Below, piece after piece: positions 5,383 through 11,842 of a stretch of 11,842 nt of DNA. Location of the stretch: NCBI GenBank assembly GCA_023423795.1, contig JAFAEX010000207.1, positions 1 to 11,842 of the forward strand, in the 5' to 3' direction. The notes under the pieces were generated by a model. That model was not told the DNA's origin and did no database searches. It was given only the letters and a program-made list of their open reading frames with translations. Position 1 is the first letter of the stretch. Each line of letters opens with the position of its first letter. The translations under genes were made by a program, and so were the position numbers. This stretch comes from Chloroflexota bacterium. GTDB lineage: Bacteria > Chloroflexota > Chloroflexia > Thermomicrobiales > UBA6265.

Positions 5383-7851
5383 ATGGCGATGGCCGAAACC
5401 ACGCTGACCGTGCGGGGCCTCGATTGCGCGACCTGCGCCGAAACTCTCGCCGCCGGCCTGCGCGCCACCCCGGGCGTTCGCGACGCCTCCGTCTCCTTCG
5501 GCGCGGGCACCGCGACCCTCGCCTACGACCCCGCGCTGTTCGGGCCGGACCGCGCCGTCGCGCGCGTGAAGGCGCTCGGCTACGAGGCCGAATCCCGTAT
5601 CCGCGCCGGCGCGGGCCTGCTCTTCGACGTTTCCGGCATGGACTGCGCCGATTGCGCTCGCACCGTCGAGAAGACGGTCGCCGCGCTGCCGGGCATCGCA
5701 GCGGCCAGCGTCAACTTCGGCGCAGGCACGCTGGAGGTGGTTCCGGCCCCGGGTGCAACGGACCCCGCCCGCGCCGTCGCTTCGGCGGTTCAGCGGGCCG
5801 GGTACGCCGCCCGGCAGCGCGGAACCGGGGCCCCCCCGTGCCCGGCCGTGTGGAAGGACCGCCGGTTGCTTCCGGTCGCGGTCGCCGCGCTGCTCTGGAT
5901 CGCCGCCGCGCTGCTCGACCGTGCCGGAACGTCGCCCGGCTGGCTGCCGAGCGCGCTCTGGGCGGCGGCGATGCTGGCCTGCGGGCTGCCGTTCGCCCGC
6001 GCCGCGCTGCTTTCGGTGCGTGCACGGCGGCTGGACATGAACGCGCTGATGACGATCTCCGCCGTCGGCGCGGCCCTCCTCGGCGAGTGGAGCGAGGGCG
6101 CAATGGTGGTCATCCTCTTCGCCCTCGGCGGCACGCTCCAGGCACTCACCCTCGACCGCACGCGTGGCGCGATCCGCGACCTGATGGACCTGACGCCACC
6201 GGTCGCGAGCGTGCTCCGCGACGGCGTCGAGGAGATCGTGCCCGCGTCCGCCGTGCGCATCGGCGACCTCGTCCGCGTGCGGCCGGGGGAGCGGGTGCCT
6301 GCCGACGGGCGGATCGTCGAGGGCGCGTCCGCGATCGACCAGGCCCCGATCACCGGCGAATCGATCCCGGTGGACAAGGCGACCGGCGACGAGGTCTTCG
6401 CCGGCACCCTGAACGGTCCCGGCGCGCTCCTGATCGAAGCCACCCGGCCGGCCGAGGATTCGACGCTCGTCCGCATCGTCCACCTCGTCGAGGAGGCGCA
6501 GGGCAGCAAGGCGCCGTCGCAGGCGCTCATCGACCGCTTCGCCGCCGTCTACACCCCGGCCGTGATCGGCGGCGCGGGGCTGATCGCGCTCCTCGGCTTC
6601 GTCGTCGCCGACGATCCGCGCGCGTGGGTGTACCGGGCACTCGTCCTGCTCGTGATCGCCTGCCCTTGCGCGCTGGTGATCTCGACCCCGGTCAGCATCG
6701 TCGCCGCCATTGGCGCGGCCACCCGGCGTGGCGTGCTGGTCAAGGGCGGCGCGGCGCTGGAAGCGCTCGGCGGGGTGCGCGCGGTGGCCTTCGACAAGAC
6801 CGGCACCCTCACCGCCGGCACGCCGCGGGTGGTTGCCGTTTCGCCGCTTCCGGGGCAGGACGCGCGGCAGTTGCTGTCGGATGCCGCGGCGGTCGAGTCC
6901 CTTTCCGAGCACCCGCTGGCGACGGCGGTCGTCGCCCATGCCCGCCATGAGGCGGTGGCGATTCCGGCGGCCAGCGCGTTCGCCGCCGAACCCGGGCGCG
7001 GCGCGGAGGCGACGGTGAACCAGCGTCGGATCGGCGTCGGTAGCGCGCGCTGGGCCGCCGAGCGCGGGCTGCTCGATCCCCAGCCGGCAGTCGGCAACCC
7101 CGGACCTGGCGCGGGCCAGTCGCAGGCAGGCGATGCCGTACGCGAGGACGGCGAGAGCGACCCCGAGCCGGAAGCGGTCGATCTCGCCGCGCTGCTGGCC
7201 GCGGCGACAAACGCCGGGCAGACCCCGCTGATCGTGGCCGCGCAGGACCGGCCCGGCCAGCCGTGGCGGGCGCTCGGGATGATCGCCGTCGCCGATGAGC
7301 CCCGGTCCGACGCAGCCGCAGGGGTAGCCGACCTGCGGGTGGCCGGGATCGAAACCGTCGCCGTCCTCACGGGCGACACCGCCGCCACCGGGCGCGCCGT
7401 CGCGTCCGCCGTTGGCGCAGATACGGTGATGGCCGAGTTGCTGCCGGCCGACAAGGCCGCCGCCGTCGCCGCACTGCGCGCCCGCTCCGGCCCGGTTGCC
7501 ATGGTCGGCGACGGCGTCAACGACGCCCCGGCGCTCGCCGCCGCCGACGTCGGCGTGGCGATGGGCCGGCGCGGCACGGCTGTCGCCCTCGAAACCGCCG
7601 ATATCGCGCTGATGGGCGACGACCTCGGGGCGCTCGCCGACGCGGTGCGGCTCTCCCGGAGCACGACGGCGATCATCCGCCAGAACATCGCACTTTCATT
7701 GGCGGTCAAGGCGGTCGCGCTGGTGTTGGGCGCGCTCGGGTTCGTCGGCCTCTGGATCGCGGTCCTCGCCGATACCGGCACCTCGCTGGTCGTCACGCTG
7801 AACGGGCTGCGGCTGGCGCGCGCTCCGCACCGGGCGCTGAAGCATCGGTAG
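5383..7851 (+). CDS. cadA: P1B-2-type heavy-metal (Zn/Cd/Pb) exporting ATPase
   Basis: This 822-residue inner-membrane pump uses ATP to expel Zn, Cd or Pb. Two N-terminal HMA domains carry GLDCATC (C15, C18) and GMDCADC (C88, C91). The actuator domain has TGES (324-327). The transport site has CPC (427-429), K776 in the seventh segment and D797 in ADTGTS of the eighth, the P1B-2 pattern, which argues against Cu (P1B-1) specificity. The P-domain has DKTGT with phosphorylated D471, TGD (663-665) and GDGVND (709-714). The N-domain has the SEHP motif with H510. A Pro/Gly/Glu-rich stretch at about 565-600 is an unusual insertion in the N-domain. GGGAGG lies 7 bases before the ATG at 5383. It is cotranscribed with the ArsR repressor 15 bases upstream. 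Confidence 0.96.
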   Translation: MAMAETTLTVRGLDCATCAETLAAGLRATPGVRDASVSFGAGTATLAYDPALFGPDRAVARVKALGYEAESRIRAGAGLLFDVSGMDCADCARTVEKTVAALPGIAAASVNFGAGTLEVVPAPGATDPARAVASAVQRAGYAARQRGTGAPPCPAVWKDRRLLPVAVAALLWIAAALLDRAGTSPGWLPSALWAAAMLACGLPFARAALLSVRARRLDMNALMTISAVGAALLGEWSEGAMVVILFALGGTLQALTLDRTRGAIRDLMDLTPPVASVLRDGVEEIVPASAVRIGDLVRVRPGERVPADGRIVEGASAIDQAPITGESIPVDKATGDEVFAGTLNGPGALLIEATRPAEDSTLVRIVHLVEEAQGSKAPSQALIDRFAAVYTPAVIGGAGLIALLGFVVADDPRAWVYRALVLLVIACPCALVISTPVSIVAAIGAATRRGVLVKGGAALEALGGVRAVAFDKTGTLTAGTPRVVAVSPLPGQDARQLLSDAAAVESLSEHPLATAVVAHARHEAVAIPAASAFAAEPGRGAEATVNQRRIGVGSARWAAERGLLDPQPAVGNPGPGAGQSQAGDAVREDGESDPEPEAVDLAALLAAATNAGQTPLIVAAQDRPGQPWRALGMIAVADEPRSDAAAGVADLRVAGIETVAVLTGDTAATGRAVASAVGADTVMAELLPADKAAAVAALRARSGPVAMVGDGVNDAPALAAADVGVAMGRRGTAVALETADIALMGDDLGALADAVRLSRSTTAIIRQNIALSLAVKAVALVLGALGFVGLWIAVLADTGTSLVVTLNGLRLARAPHRALKHR

Positions 7852-7901
7852 TTCGTGCCGGTCGCGACGTCTGGTTGGGGCGTTTCGGACCGGGGTCCGT
7901 C

Positions 7902-7980
7902 GTCATCCCGAGCCTGTCGAGGGATCTCGTCGTTCCCTGTCGTTGGCAAGAACGAGATCCCTCGACAGGCTCGGGATGAC
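7902..7980. repeat. Perfect 29-bp inverted repeat with 21-base loop (palindromic intergenic element, copy 2)
   Basis: The arms 7902-7930 and 7952-7980 are exact reverse complements. They match copy 1 (4706-4806) except at arm positions 13 (C here, G there) and 29, and each change is matched in the opposite arm of the same copy. The loops are unrelated in sequence and length. It begins 50 bases after the cadA stop and could act as a terminator hairpin. Confidence 0.95.
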
Positions 7981-8043
7981 CCCTTTGGGGTGTGGATGGG
8001 GTGCGGGATGACCGTTTAGGGGTTCGGGGCGACCCCTTTGGGG
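7978..8043. repeat. Direct repeat of GACCCCTTTGGGG, two copies
   Basis: Identical 13-mers at 7978-7990 and 8031-8043 are 53 bases apart. Each contains a small CCCC-TTT-GGGG palindrome. The first overlaps the end of the 29-bp palindrome. A degenerate GGGATGACCG lies between them at about 8005-8014, echoing the GGGATGAC end of the palindrome. Confidence 0.8.
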
Positions 8044-8054
8044 CTCCGACGCGG

Positions 8055-8090
8055 CGGAGGATCGCGGTTTCAGCGGATCGCCATCCTCCG
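8055..8090. terminator. Possible stem-loop between convergent genes
   Basis: CGGAGGAT (8055-8062) and ATCCTCCG (8083-8090) pair perfectly around a 20-base loop, 92 bases past the CopC-CopD stop and 203 bases past the cadA stop. There is no clear U-tract on either strand, so termination is only a possibility. Confidence 0.35.
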
Positions 8091-8182
8091 GTGGTGGCTG
8101 CCGGGAGATGGCGGCGGCCATGAATTACCGGCGGTCGCTGCCCCGGGTTGTTCGGTATGGCCCGGCCCGGCTCGGGCGGCCG

Positions 8183-10588
8183 CTATGGAATCGGCGATGC
8201 CGCCGGCTCGTCGTCCGATGGCGGGCCCTGGCGCTCGGCGGGCGGCACGATGCCGAAGTCGGCGTCGAAGTCGGAGAAGCTGTACACCATGTAATGCCGC
8301 TGGGAGATCATCGCCTCGCGGTGGACCGCTCCCGTTTCCTGCCCGACCCACCACGCGTACCACGCCGGCGCGTTGCTCCGGCCTCGCGGCAGGTAGAAGG
8401 TCACGACCTGCGACGGTTCGCCGTCCACCTCCTCGACCGGGCCGAGTTGGAACCCGCGCGACGCCGCGTAGACGTCGGCCCATTCGGACGGCAGGAAGAG
8501 CGACGACGCGGCCCGCTCCTCCCATTGGCCGTCGCCGGTGAACCGACGCGACCACTGGGTGTCGCCGTAGATGATCAACTCTTCCCGCGCGGTCACCGTG
8601 CGGTAGGTCGCCGGGTGGTCGTCCGTCGCGTCGGAGATTTCGGTCACGCTCTGGAACAGGACACCCGACCCGTCGCCCAACCGCTGCGCGTAGCGGGCCG
8701 AGCGCAACTGGTCGAAGAAGGCCATGCCGCGGTCGAACACCGCCCGCGCTGCCGGGTCCAACGGCGGGGTGGGGCCGTAGCCGGTGACGTTCGGGTCCGG
8801 CAGCACGAAGTACTGGGTGACTCGGGTGCCCTGCCCGTCGGGCGGCACCATCGTGACGTCGGCCTGCCACCACCCGGCGCCGGTGAGGTTGACGCCCGCC
8901 AGCGCGAAACCGCCGGTCTGGCTCGGGACCGGGTTGACGATTTGCTCCGGCGCGGCGTGATCGAGCGGGCGGAACGCGACCTCCAGCATCGGCGCTTCGG
9001 AGGCCGGCAGCGTGCCGCCGTTCGCGTCGGCGACCCGGACCACCACCGTGTTCTCGCCGGGGATCGCCGGCGTCAGCGACAGATCCAGCCGCCCGGCCTC
9101 CCGCTCCGGCCCGACCGGAGCCGCCGCCGCAAGGACGACCGAGGCCAGCGTCGGGGTCAGTTGCGACGCCGGCAGGGCAGACAGCGTCATCAGCGAACCG
9201 CCGAGCAGCGCCAACGCCGCGAGGACGGCCGCGCCGGCCCGGATCGCGGAGCGCGCCCCGTTCTCCGGCACCTGCGCTCCAGCGCCGACGGTGGCGGACT
9301 TCGGCCGCTTTGCCGCGTTCGGCGCGGCGGCGAGGCCTCCCGCGCGGCCGCGCCCGAACCAGATCAGGACCGCGACCAGCAGGGCCGCGAGGACGACAAG
9401 GACGAACTTCGCAACCAGCGCCCAACCCCACGTGCTCGACCAGAGCATGGCGAACCGTGGCCACGCCGCCCAACTCGCCGCCGCGCCGGAGACGACGGCC
9501 ACGCCGAGGAAGGCCCACGACAACCGCACCAATCGGATCGACGCGGTGCGCGCCCCGACCGGCGCCGAGCCGCCGTTCGGGAGAGCAGCGGGGGCAGCGC
9601 TACCACGGCCGCCGCGTGCGATCGCGGCCATCGCCAGCGATCCGGCCCAGAATGCGGAAGCCCACGTGTGCACCGCCGCGGCAGCCGCCGCGCCGATATC
9701 GGGTGCGGCCCCGCCGGAGCGCGCGAACCCGTCCAGCGCCGCCAGCGCCACGACCAGCCCGAGCCACTCGGTCCAGCCGGGCACGCGGTCGGCGGCGTGC
9801 CCCATCGCCAGCAGCGCGAGCAGCCCGATCGCCAGCACCAGCGATCCTGCCACGGTCTGGAGCCACCCCGGCGGCATCTGGGCGATGGCCCCGCCGATCG
9901 ATAGCGGCACGTTCGCGTCGGCGGAGGCGAACGACAGCAGCAACGGCTGGGCGACCGCCGCCAGGAGCGCCAGCGTCGCCCCGGCCGCGCCCGCGCCGAG
10001 CCACGCGCCCCGCGTGGGAACGATGCCCGCCGGCGCCAGCAACCCCGGCGCGGCCAGCCGCGACGCGAGCAGCGCGCCGCCCGCGAGCGCCAGCCCCAGC
10101 GCGACCAGCCAGCGGGCCACGCTCGCCGCCGTGCTCGGCCAATCGCTGTCGAGGATCGCCGCGCCCGGCGTCGGCGGCGGCCCGACGATGAACCCGTAGG
10201 TTCCCGAGACGACCGGCCCGCTCGCGAGTCGCGCCGACCACGCCACCGTCCACGCGCCGTCGCCCAGCGGCTGCGTGAGGCCGGCGAATGCCTGCTGCGG
10301 GTCGGCGGGGTCCTGCTCTGCCGGGGCCAGTGGCATCGGGACCGCGCCCGGTCCGTACAGCCGGATGTCGAGCAGCGCGGGGTCGATCGGCCCGGCGAAC
10401 CGCAGGCCGATTGCCGCCGGCGATTCGGTGAGCCGCGCGTTTGACGCGGGCGATGCCGCTTCCAGCACACCGCCGCCTTGCGCCCGCCCGGGCGTGGGCC
10501 GCAGGAGCAGCGCCGCCAGCAGGACGACGGCGGCCACCGCCGCGAGGATCGGCGCGAACCGCGCGCGGCCGGCGAGGGAGCAGGGCAT
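8183..10588 (-). CDS. CopC-CopD fusion membrane protein with YtkA-like and LolA-like C-terminal regions
   Basis: This 801-residue protein starts at the ATG at 10588, with GGAAGGA six bases upstream; a Met 14 codons earlier is less likely. Residues 1-36 are a signal peptide ending GRA. Residues 38-137 are CopC-like (ASPASNARL, SGTYGFIVG). About eight membrane segments (156-470) form a CopD domain, with H307 and WAGSL (314-318), then TWGWALVAKF. Residues 498-598 resemble a FixH/YtkA-like beta domain (PGENTVVVRVAD). Residues 611-783 resemble LolA-type lipoprotein folds, with AWYAWWVGQETG and FSDFDADFG. CopC-CopD proteins are linked to copper uptake or resistance. Here the usual CopC ligands (N-terminal His, Asp-Gly-His loop) look absent, so copper binding is doubtful. 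The last two domain calls are from general resemblance only. Confidence 0.88.
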   Translation of the reverse strand: MPCSLAGRARFAPILAAVAAVVLLAALLLRPTPGRAQGGGVLEAASPASNARLTESPAAIGLRFAGPIDPALLDIRLYGPGAVPMPLAPAEQDPADPQQAFAGLTQPLGDGAWTVAWSARLASGPVVSGTYGFIVGPPPTPGAAILDSDWPSTAASVARWLVALGLALAGGALLASRLAAPGLLAPAGIVPTRGAWLGAGAAGATLALLAAVAQPLLLSFASADANVPLSIGGAIAQMPPGWLQTVAGSLVLAIGLLALLAMGHAADRVPGWTEWLGLVVALAALDGFARSGGAAPDIGAAAAAAVHTWASAFWAGSLAMAAIARGGRGSAAPAALPNGGSAPVGARTASIRLVRLSWAFLGVAVVSGAAASWAAWPRFAMLWSSTWGWALVAKFVLVVLAALLVAVLIWFGRGRAGGLAAAPNAAKRPKSATVGAGAQVPENGARSAIRAGAAVLAALALLGGSLMTLSALPASQLTPTLASVVLAAAAPVGPEREAGRLDLSLTPAIPGENTVVVRVADANGGTLPASEAPMLEVAFRPLDHAAPEQIVNPVPSQTGGFALAGVNLTGAGWWQADVTMVPPDGQGTRVTQYFVLPDPNVTGYGPTPPLDPAARAVFDRGMAFFDQLRSARYAQRLGDGSGVLFQSVTEISDATDDHPATYRTVTAREELIIYGDTQWSRRFTGDGQWEERAASSLFLPSEWADVYAASRGFQLGPVEEVDGEPSQVVTFYLPRGRSNAPAWYAWWVGQETGAVHREAMISQRHYMVYSFSDFDADFGIVPPAERQGPPSDDEPAASPIP

Positions 10589-10784
10589 CGGGCGTCCTTC
10601 CAAACAAGGGGCGAGCGCGGGAGCGGGCATCGCCGCTGGCCGCGCGGGCCGATGGTCGAGAACACGGTGCGGAATCGCGTTGGCCGCTGCGGTAGCGTAC
10701 AACCGGCCGCGACCGCGGGCGCGCGATCCGCCCCGCGAAACGGCAAGCCTGCTTCCAGCGCTGATAAGGGGGGCGGGTGCGGCG

Positions 10785-10800
10785 TACACTTCCCCGTGTA
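10785..10800 (+). promoter_or_regulatory. Possible -10 and small palindrome before the DUF59 gene
   Basis: TACACT (10785-10790) resembles the other candidate -10 boxes in the window and would start transcription about 37 bases before the ATG at 10834. The same bases form TACAC-TTCCCC-GTGTA (10785-10800), a short inverted repeat. The best -35 candidate (TGATAA, 10762-10767) is poor. The 245-base gap back to 10588 must also hold the CopC-CopD promoter, which I could not identify. Confidence 0.3.
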
Positions 10801-10833
10801 TTTGGCCGAACCGATCCCGAGGAGCCCACACCA

Positions 10834-11145
10834 ATGGCCGCCTTCAACGACGAACAGGTGATCGACAACCTCAAGAACGTCTTCGACCCCGAACTCGGCA
10901 TCAACATCGTCGATCTCGGGTTGGTCTACGACGTCGATGTCGCCGAGGAGAGCAGCGACGTCCTGATCACGATGACGCTGACCTCGCTGGGCTGCCCGCT
11001 TGGGCCGGTCATCGTGCAGGAAGCGACGAATGCCCTGAGCGACCTGCCGGGCATCGGCGCGGTGGACGTCAAGTTGGTCTGGTCGCCGCCGTGGTCCCCG
11101 GAGCGCATGAGCGAGGACGCGCGAGACGAACTGGGCATCTGGTAG
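10834..11145 (+). CDS. MIP18/DUF59-family metal-sulfur cluster assembly factor (SufT/PaaD-like)
   Basis: This 103-residue cytoplasmic protein matches the full length of single-domain MIP18 (DUF59) proteins. DPELGINIVDLGLVYDV (18-34) is the family signature. C54 in TSLGCP is the conserved Cys that is central to function in this family, and LVWSPPWSPERMSEDARDEL (81-100) is the typical ending. Relatives help mature or deliver Fe-S clusters (SufT) or occur in phenylacetate-oxygenase operons (PaaD). No suf or paa genes are nearby, so a general Fe-S maturation role is the safer guess. The ATG at 10834 has GAGGAG nine bases upstream. Upstream in-frame ATG codons, such as 10777, lack a site and add non-protein-like residues. 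It is divergent from the CopC-CopD gene and followed by a strong hairpin. Confidence 0.93.
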   Translation: MAAFNDEQVIDNLKNVFDPELGINIVDLGLVYDVDVAEESSDVLITMTLTSLGCPLGPVIVQEATNALSDLPGIGAVDVKLVWSPPWSPERMSEDARDELGIW

Positions 11146-11150
11146 ACGTA

Positions 11151-11208
11151 GTGCTGGGTGCTGGGTGCGCCGACCGAAGGTGGAGCAGCAGCACCCGGCA
11201 CCCGGCAC
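11151..11208 (+). terminator. 18-bp stem-loop after the DUF59 gene, built from 7-base repeats
   Basis: The arms 11151-11168 and 11191-11208 pair over 18 positions around a 22-base loop. In plus-strand RNA two positions are G.U wobbles; in minus-strand RNA they would be A.C mismatches. The stem therefore favours plus-strand transcripts, matching the gene that ends 6 bases earlier. Each arm is a heptamer array (GTGCTGG twice plus GTGC; GCACCCG twice plus GCAC). There is no U-run, so it may terminate, stabilise the 3' end, or be a repeat element. Confidence 0.6.
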
Positions 11209-11226
11209 CGCAAATGGGGGAGGGGC

Positions 11227-11842
11227 ATGGGCGGACCCGCGCAGCGGCGGTGGGGAACGGTGGCGATGCTCGGGCTGGCGCTCGGGCTGGCGGGGTGCGC
11301 CGCAGGCGCGCCCGCCGCTGTGGTTCCCGATCCGTCGGCAGAGCAGGCGGCGGCCCCGGTGGTGGCCGCGCCGGAACTGACCCCGCTCGCCGAGGTCGCC
11401 GCGCCGGTCTCGGACGCCCCGCCCGCCGACGCCGCCACGGACGCCGCGGCGGCAGCCGCCATCGAGCCAACGGGCGATGCCGCACCGGAGCCGGCGATCG
11501 CCGTCGCGTCCGCCACCGAAAGCGGCGCCGCTCCGGCCGCGGGGGGTGCAGAGGTTCCAGCCGCCCAGCCCGCGAACGCCGAGCCGGCCGCCGCGATCGA
11601 CACGAGCGCCGCGGCTGACGCCGTCGCGCCCGACACCGCCGCGCAGACGGCCCCGGCCACGACCGATTCCGTGACGACCGACCCGGCCACGACGGGTTCG
11701 GCCCCGGCTGCTCCGGCGCAGGACGCGGCGGCGAGCGATCCCGCCGGTTCGACGACGCCCTCCTTCGCGGCTGCTCCGGCGGCCGCCAACGTCGGCGCGG
11801 CGGACGCGCCCGCACCCGCCGCCGAAGCGGTGGCCCCGGAAG
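11227..11842 (+). CDS. N-terminal part of an Ala/Pro/Thr-rich lipoprotein, truncated by window end
   Basis: The frame is open for 205 codons from the ATG at 11227 to the last base, with no stop. The start has a purine-rich GGGGGAGGGG stretch immediately upstream. Residues 1-24 form a lipoprotein signal: QRR near the start, a Leu/Gly/Ala core, and the lipobox L21-A22-G23-C24. After lipidation C24 would anchor the protein on the outer membrane face. Residues 25-205 are very low complexity, dominated by Ala, Pro, Thr, Asp and Glu, without a fold. This is typical of a flexible spacer leading to a C-terminal domain that would lie beyond the window. Function is unknown. The opposite strand is also open over most of this span, but has no lipobox, binding site or credible start. 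Confidence 0.8.
   Translation, partial: MGGPAQRRWGTVAMLGLALGLAGCAAGAPAAVVPDPSAEQAAAPVVAAPELTPLAEVAAPVSDAPPADAATDAAAAAAIEPTGDAAPEPAIAVASATESGAAPAAGGAEVPAAQPANAEPAAAIDTSAAADAVAPDTAAQTAPATTDSVTTDPATTGSAPAAPAQDAAASDPAGSTTPSFAAAPAAANVGAADAPAPAAEAVAPE

Larger units (their letters stand above)
7852..8182. other. Convergent intergenic region of 331 bases, repeat-rich
   Basis: This gap lies between the ends of the plus-strand ATPase gene and the minus-strand CopC-CopD gene. From left to right it holds the second palindromic element (7902-7980), a direct repeat of GACCCCTTTGGGG (7978-7990 and 8031-8043), and an eight-base stem (8055-8062 with 8083-8090). No coding sequence or promoter is evident. The structures may serve as terminators for the two converging transcripts. 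Confidence 0.7.

Noticed and set aside
4828..6948. Minus-strand open frame of 706 codons opposite arsR-cadA
   Set aside because: It is a shadow of two well-identified genes; the composition is Arg/Gly/Ala/Asp with no recognisable motif.
4706..7980. The paired palindromes as a CRISPR array or as ends of a complete transposon
   Set aside because: There are only two elements, each an inverted repeat, with no regular spacers. No transposase lies between or near them and I see no target-site duplication.
8108..9904. Plus-strand open frame of 598 codons opposite the CopC-CopD gene
   Set aside because: It is Arg/Gly-rich with no domain or hydrophobic pattern, and lies antisense to a gene with clear domains. 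Long antisense frames are expected at this GC content.
10589..10834. N-terminal extension of the CopC-CopD gene by 82 codons
   Set aside because: It would place a signal peptide internally and overlap the promoter of the divergent gene. GGAAGGA marks the ATG at 10588.
10926..11789. Minus-strand 287-codon Ala/Ser/Gly-rich frame over the DUF59 gene and lipoprotein
   Set aside because: It cuts through a recognised DUF59 gene and a hairpin. The plus strand has a lipobox directly after a plausible start.
1..11842. tRNA, rRNA or riboswitch genes
   Set aside because: I found no T-loop-like GTTCGANTCC with a matching acceptor stem, no rRNA-like conserved segments, and no recognisable riboswitch core in the leaders.

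Overview
The window is GC-rich chromosomal DNA, about 70% GC by eye, with GC-skewed third codon positions, short intergenic gaps and frequent GTG starts. It holds no RNA gene, insertion sequence, integrase or CRISPR array that I can see. The gene set and protein style suggest Chloroflexota, probably Thermomicrobia-like (Sphaerobacter/Thermomicrobium relatives). This is a judgement from recall; no search was run. Candidate -10 boxes of the form TACAMT support an ordinary housekeeping sigma factor.

Layout. Bases 1-60 are a tandem 14-base repeat cut by the window edge. Bases 92-3704 are all minus strand. In transcription order they hold a flippase-like membrane protein of the lysylphosphatidylglycerol-synthase TM family, undecaprenyl-diphosphatase UppP, a 79-residue protein of unknown function, its 3-base-spaced partner (broken by a one-base frameshift), and two overlapping genes for small paralogous membrane proteins. 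Bases 4034-4666 on the plus strand encode two abutting unknown proteins, the first probably exported and coiled-coil.

Bases 4948-7851 on the plus strand form a compact heavy-metal module: an ArsR/SmtB repressor with Cys ligands of the CadC type, then a P1B-2 Zn/Cd/Pb-exporting ATPase with two HMA domains. Its promoter carries two inverted repeats, and the predicted transcription start falls on an in-frame ATG. A near-identical, internally perfect 29-30 bp palindrome flanks this module on each side (4706-4806 and 7902-7980).

Bases 8183-10588 on the minus strand encode an 801-residue CopC-CopD fusion with two extra C-terminal extracytoplasmic regions. The CopC domain seems to have lost its copper ligands. 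The adjacent metal-efflux module suggests a metal-handling neighbourhood. Divergent from it is a 103-residue MIP18/DUF59 Fe-S assembly factor (10834-11145), then a strong G.U-compensated hairpin. The window ends inside an Ala/Pro/Thr-rich lipoprotein gene (11227 onward).

The best candidates for undescribed biology are the 79-aa/HWHP-motif gene pair, the tandem membrane paralogs, the exported coiled-coil protein with its abutting partner, and the paired palindromes around the metal module. None can be given a function from sequence alone.
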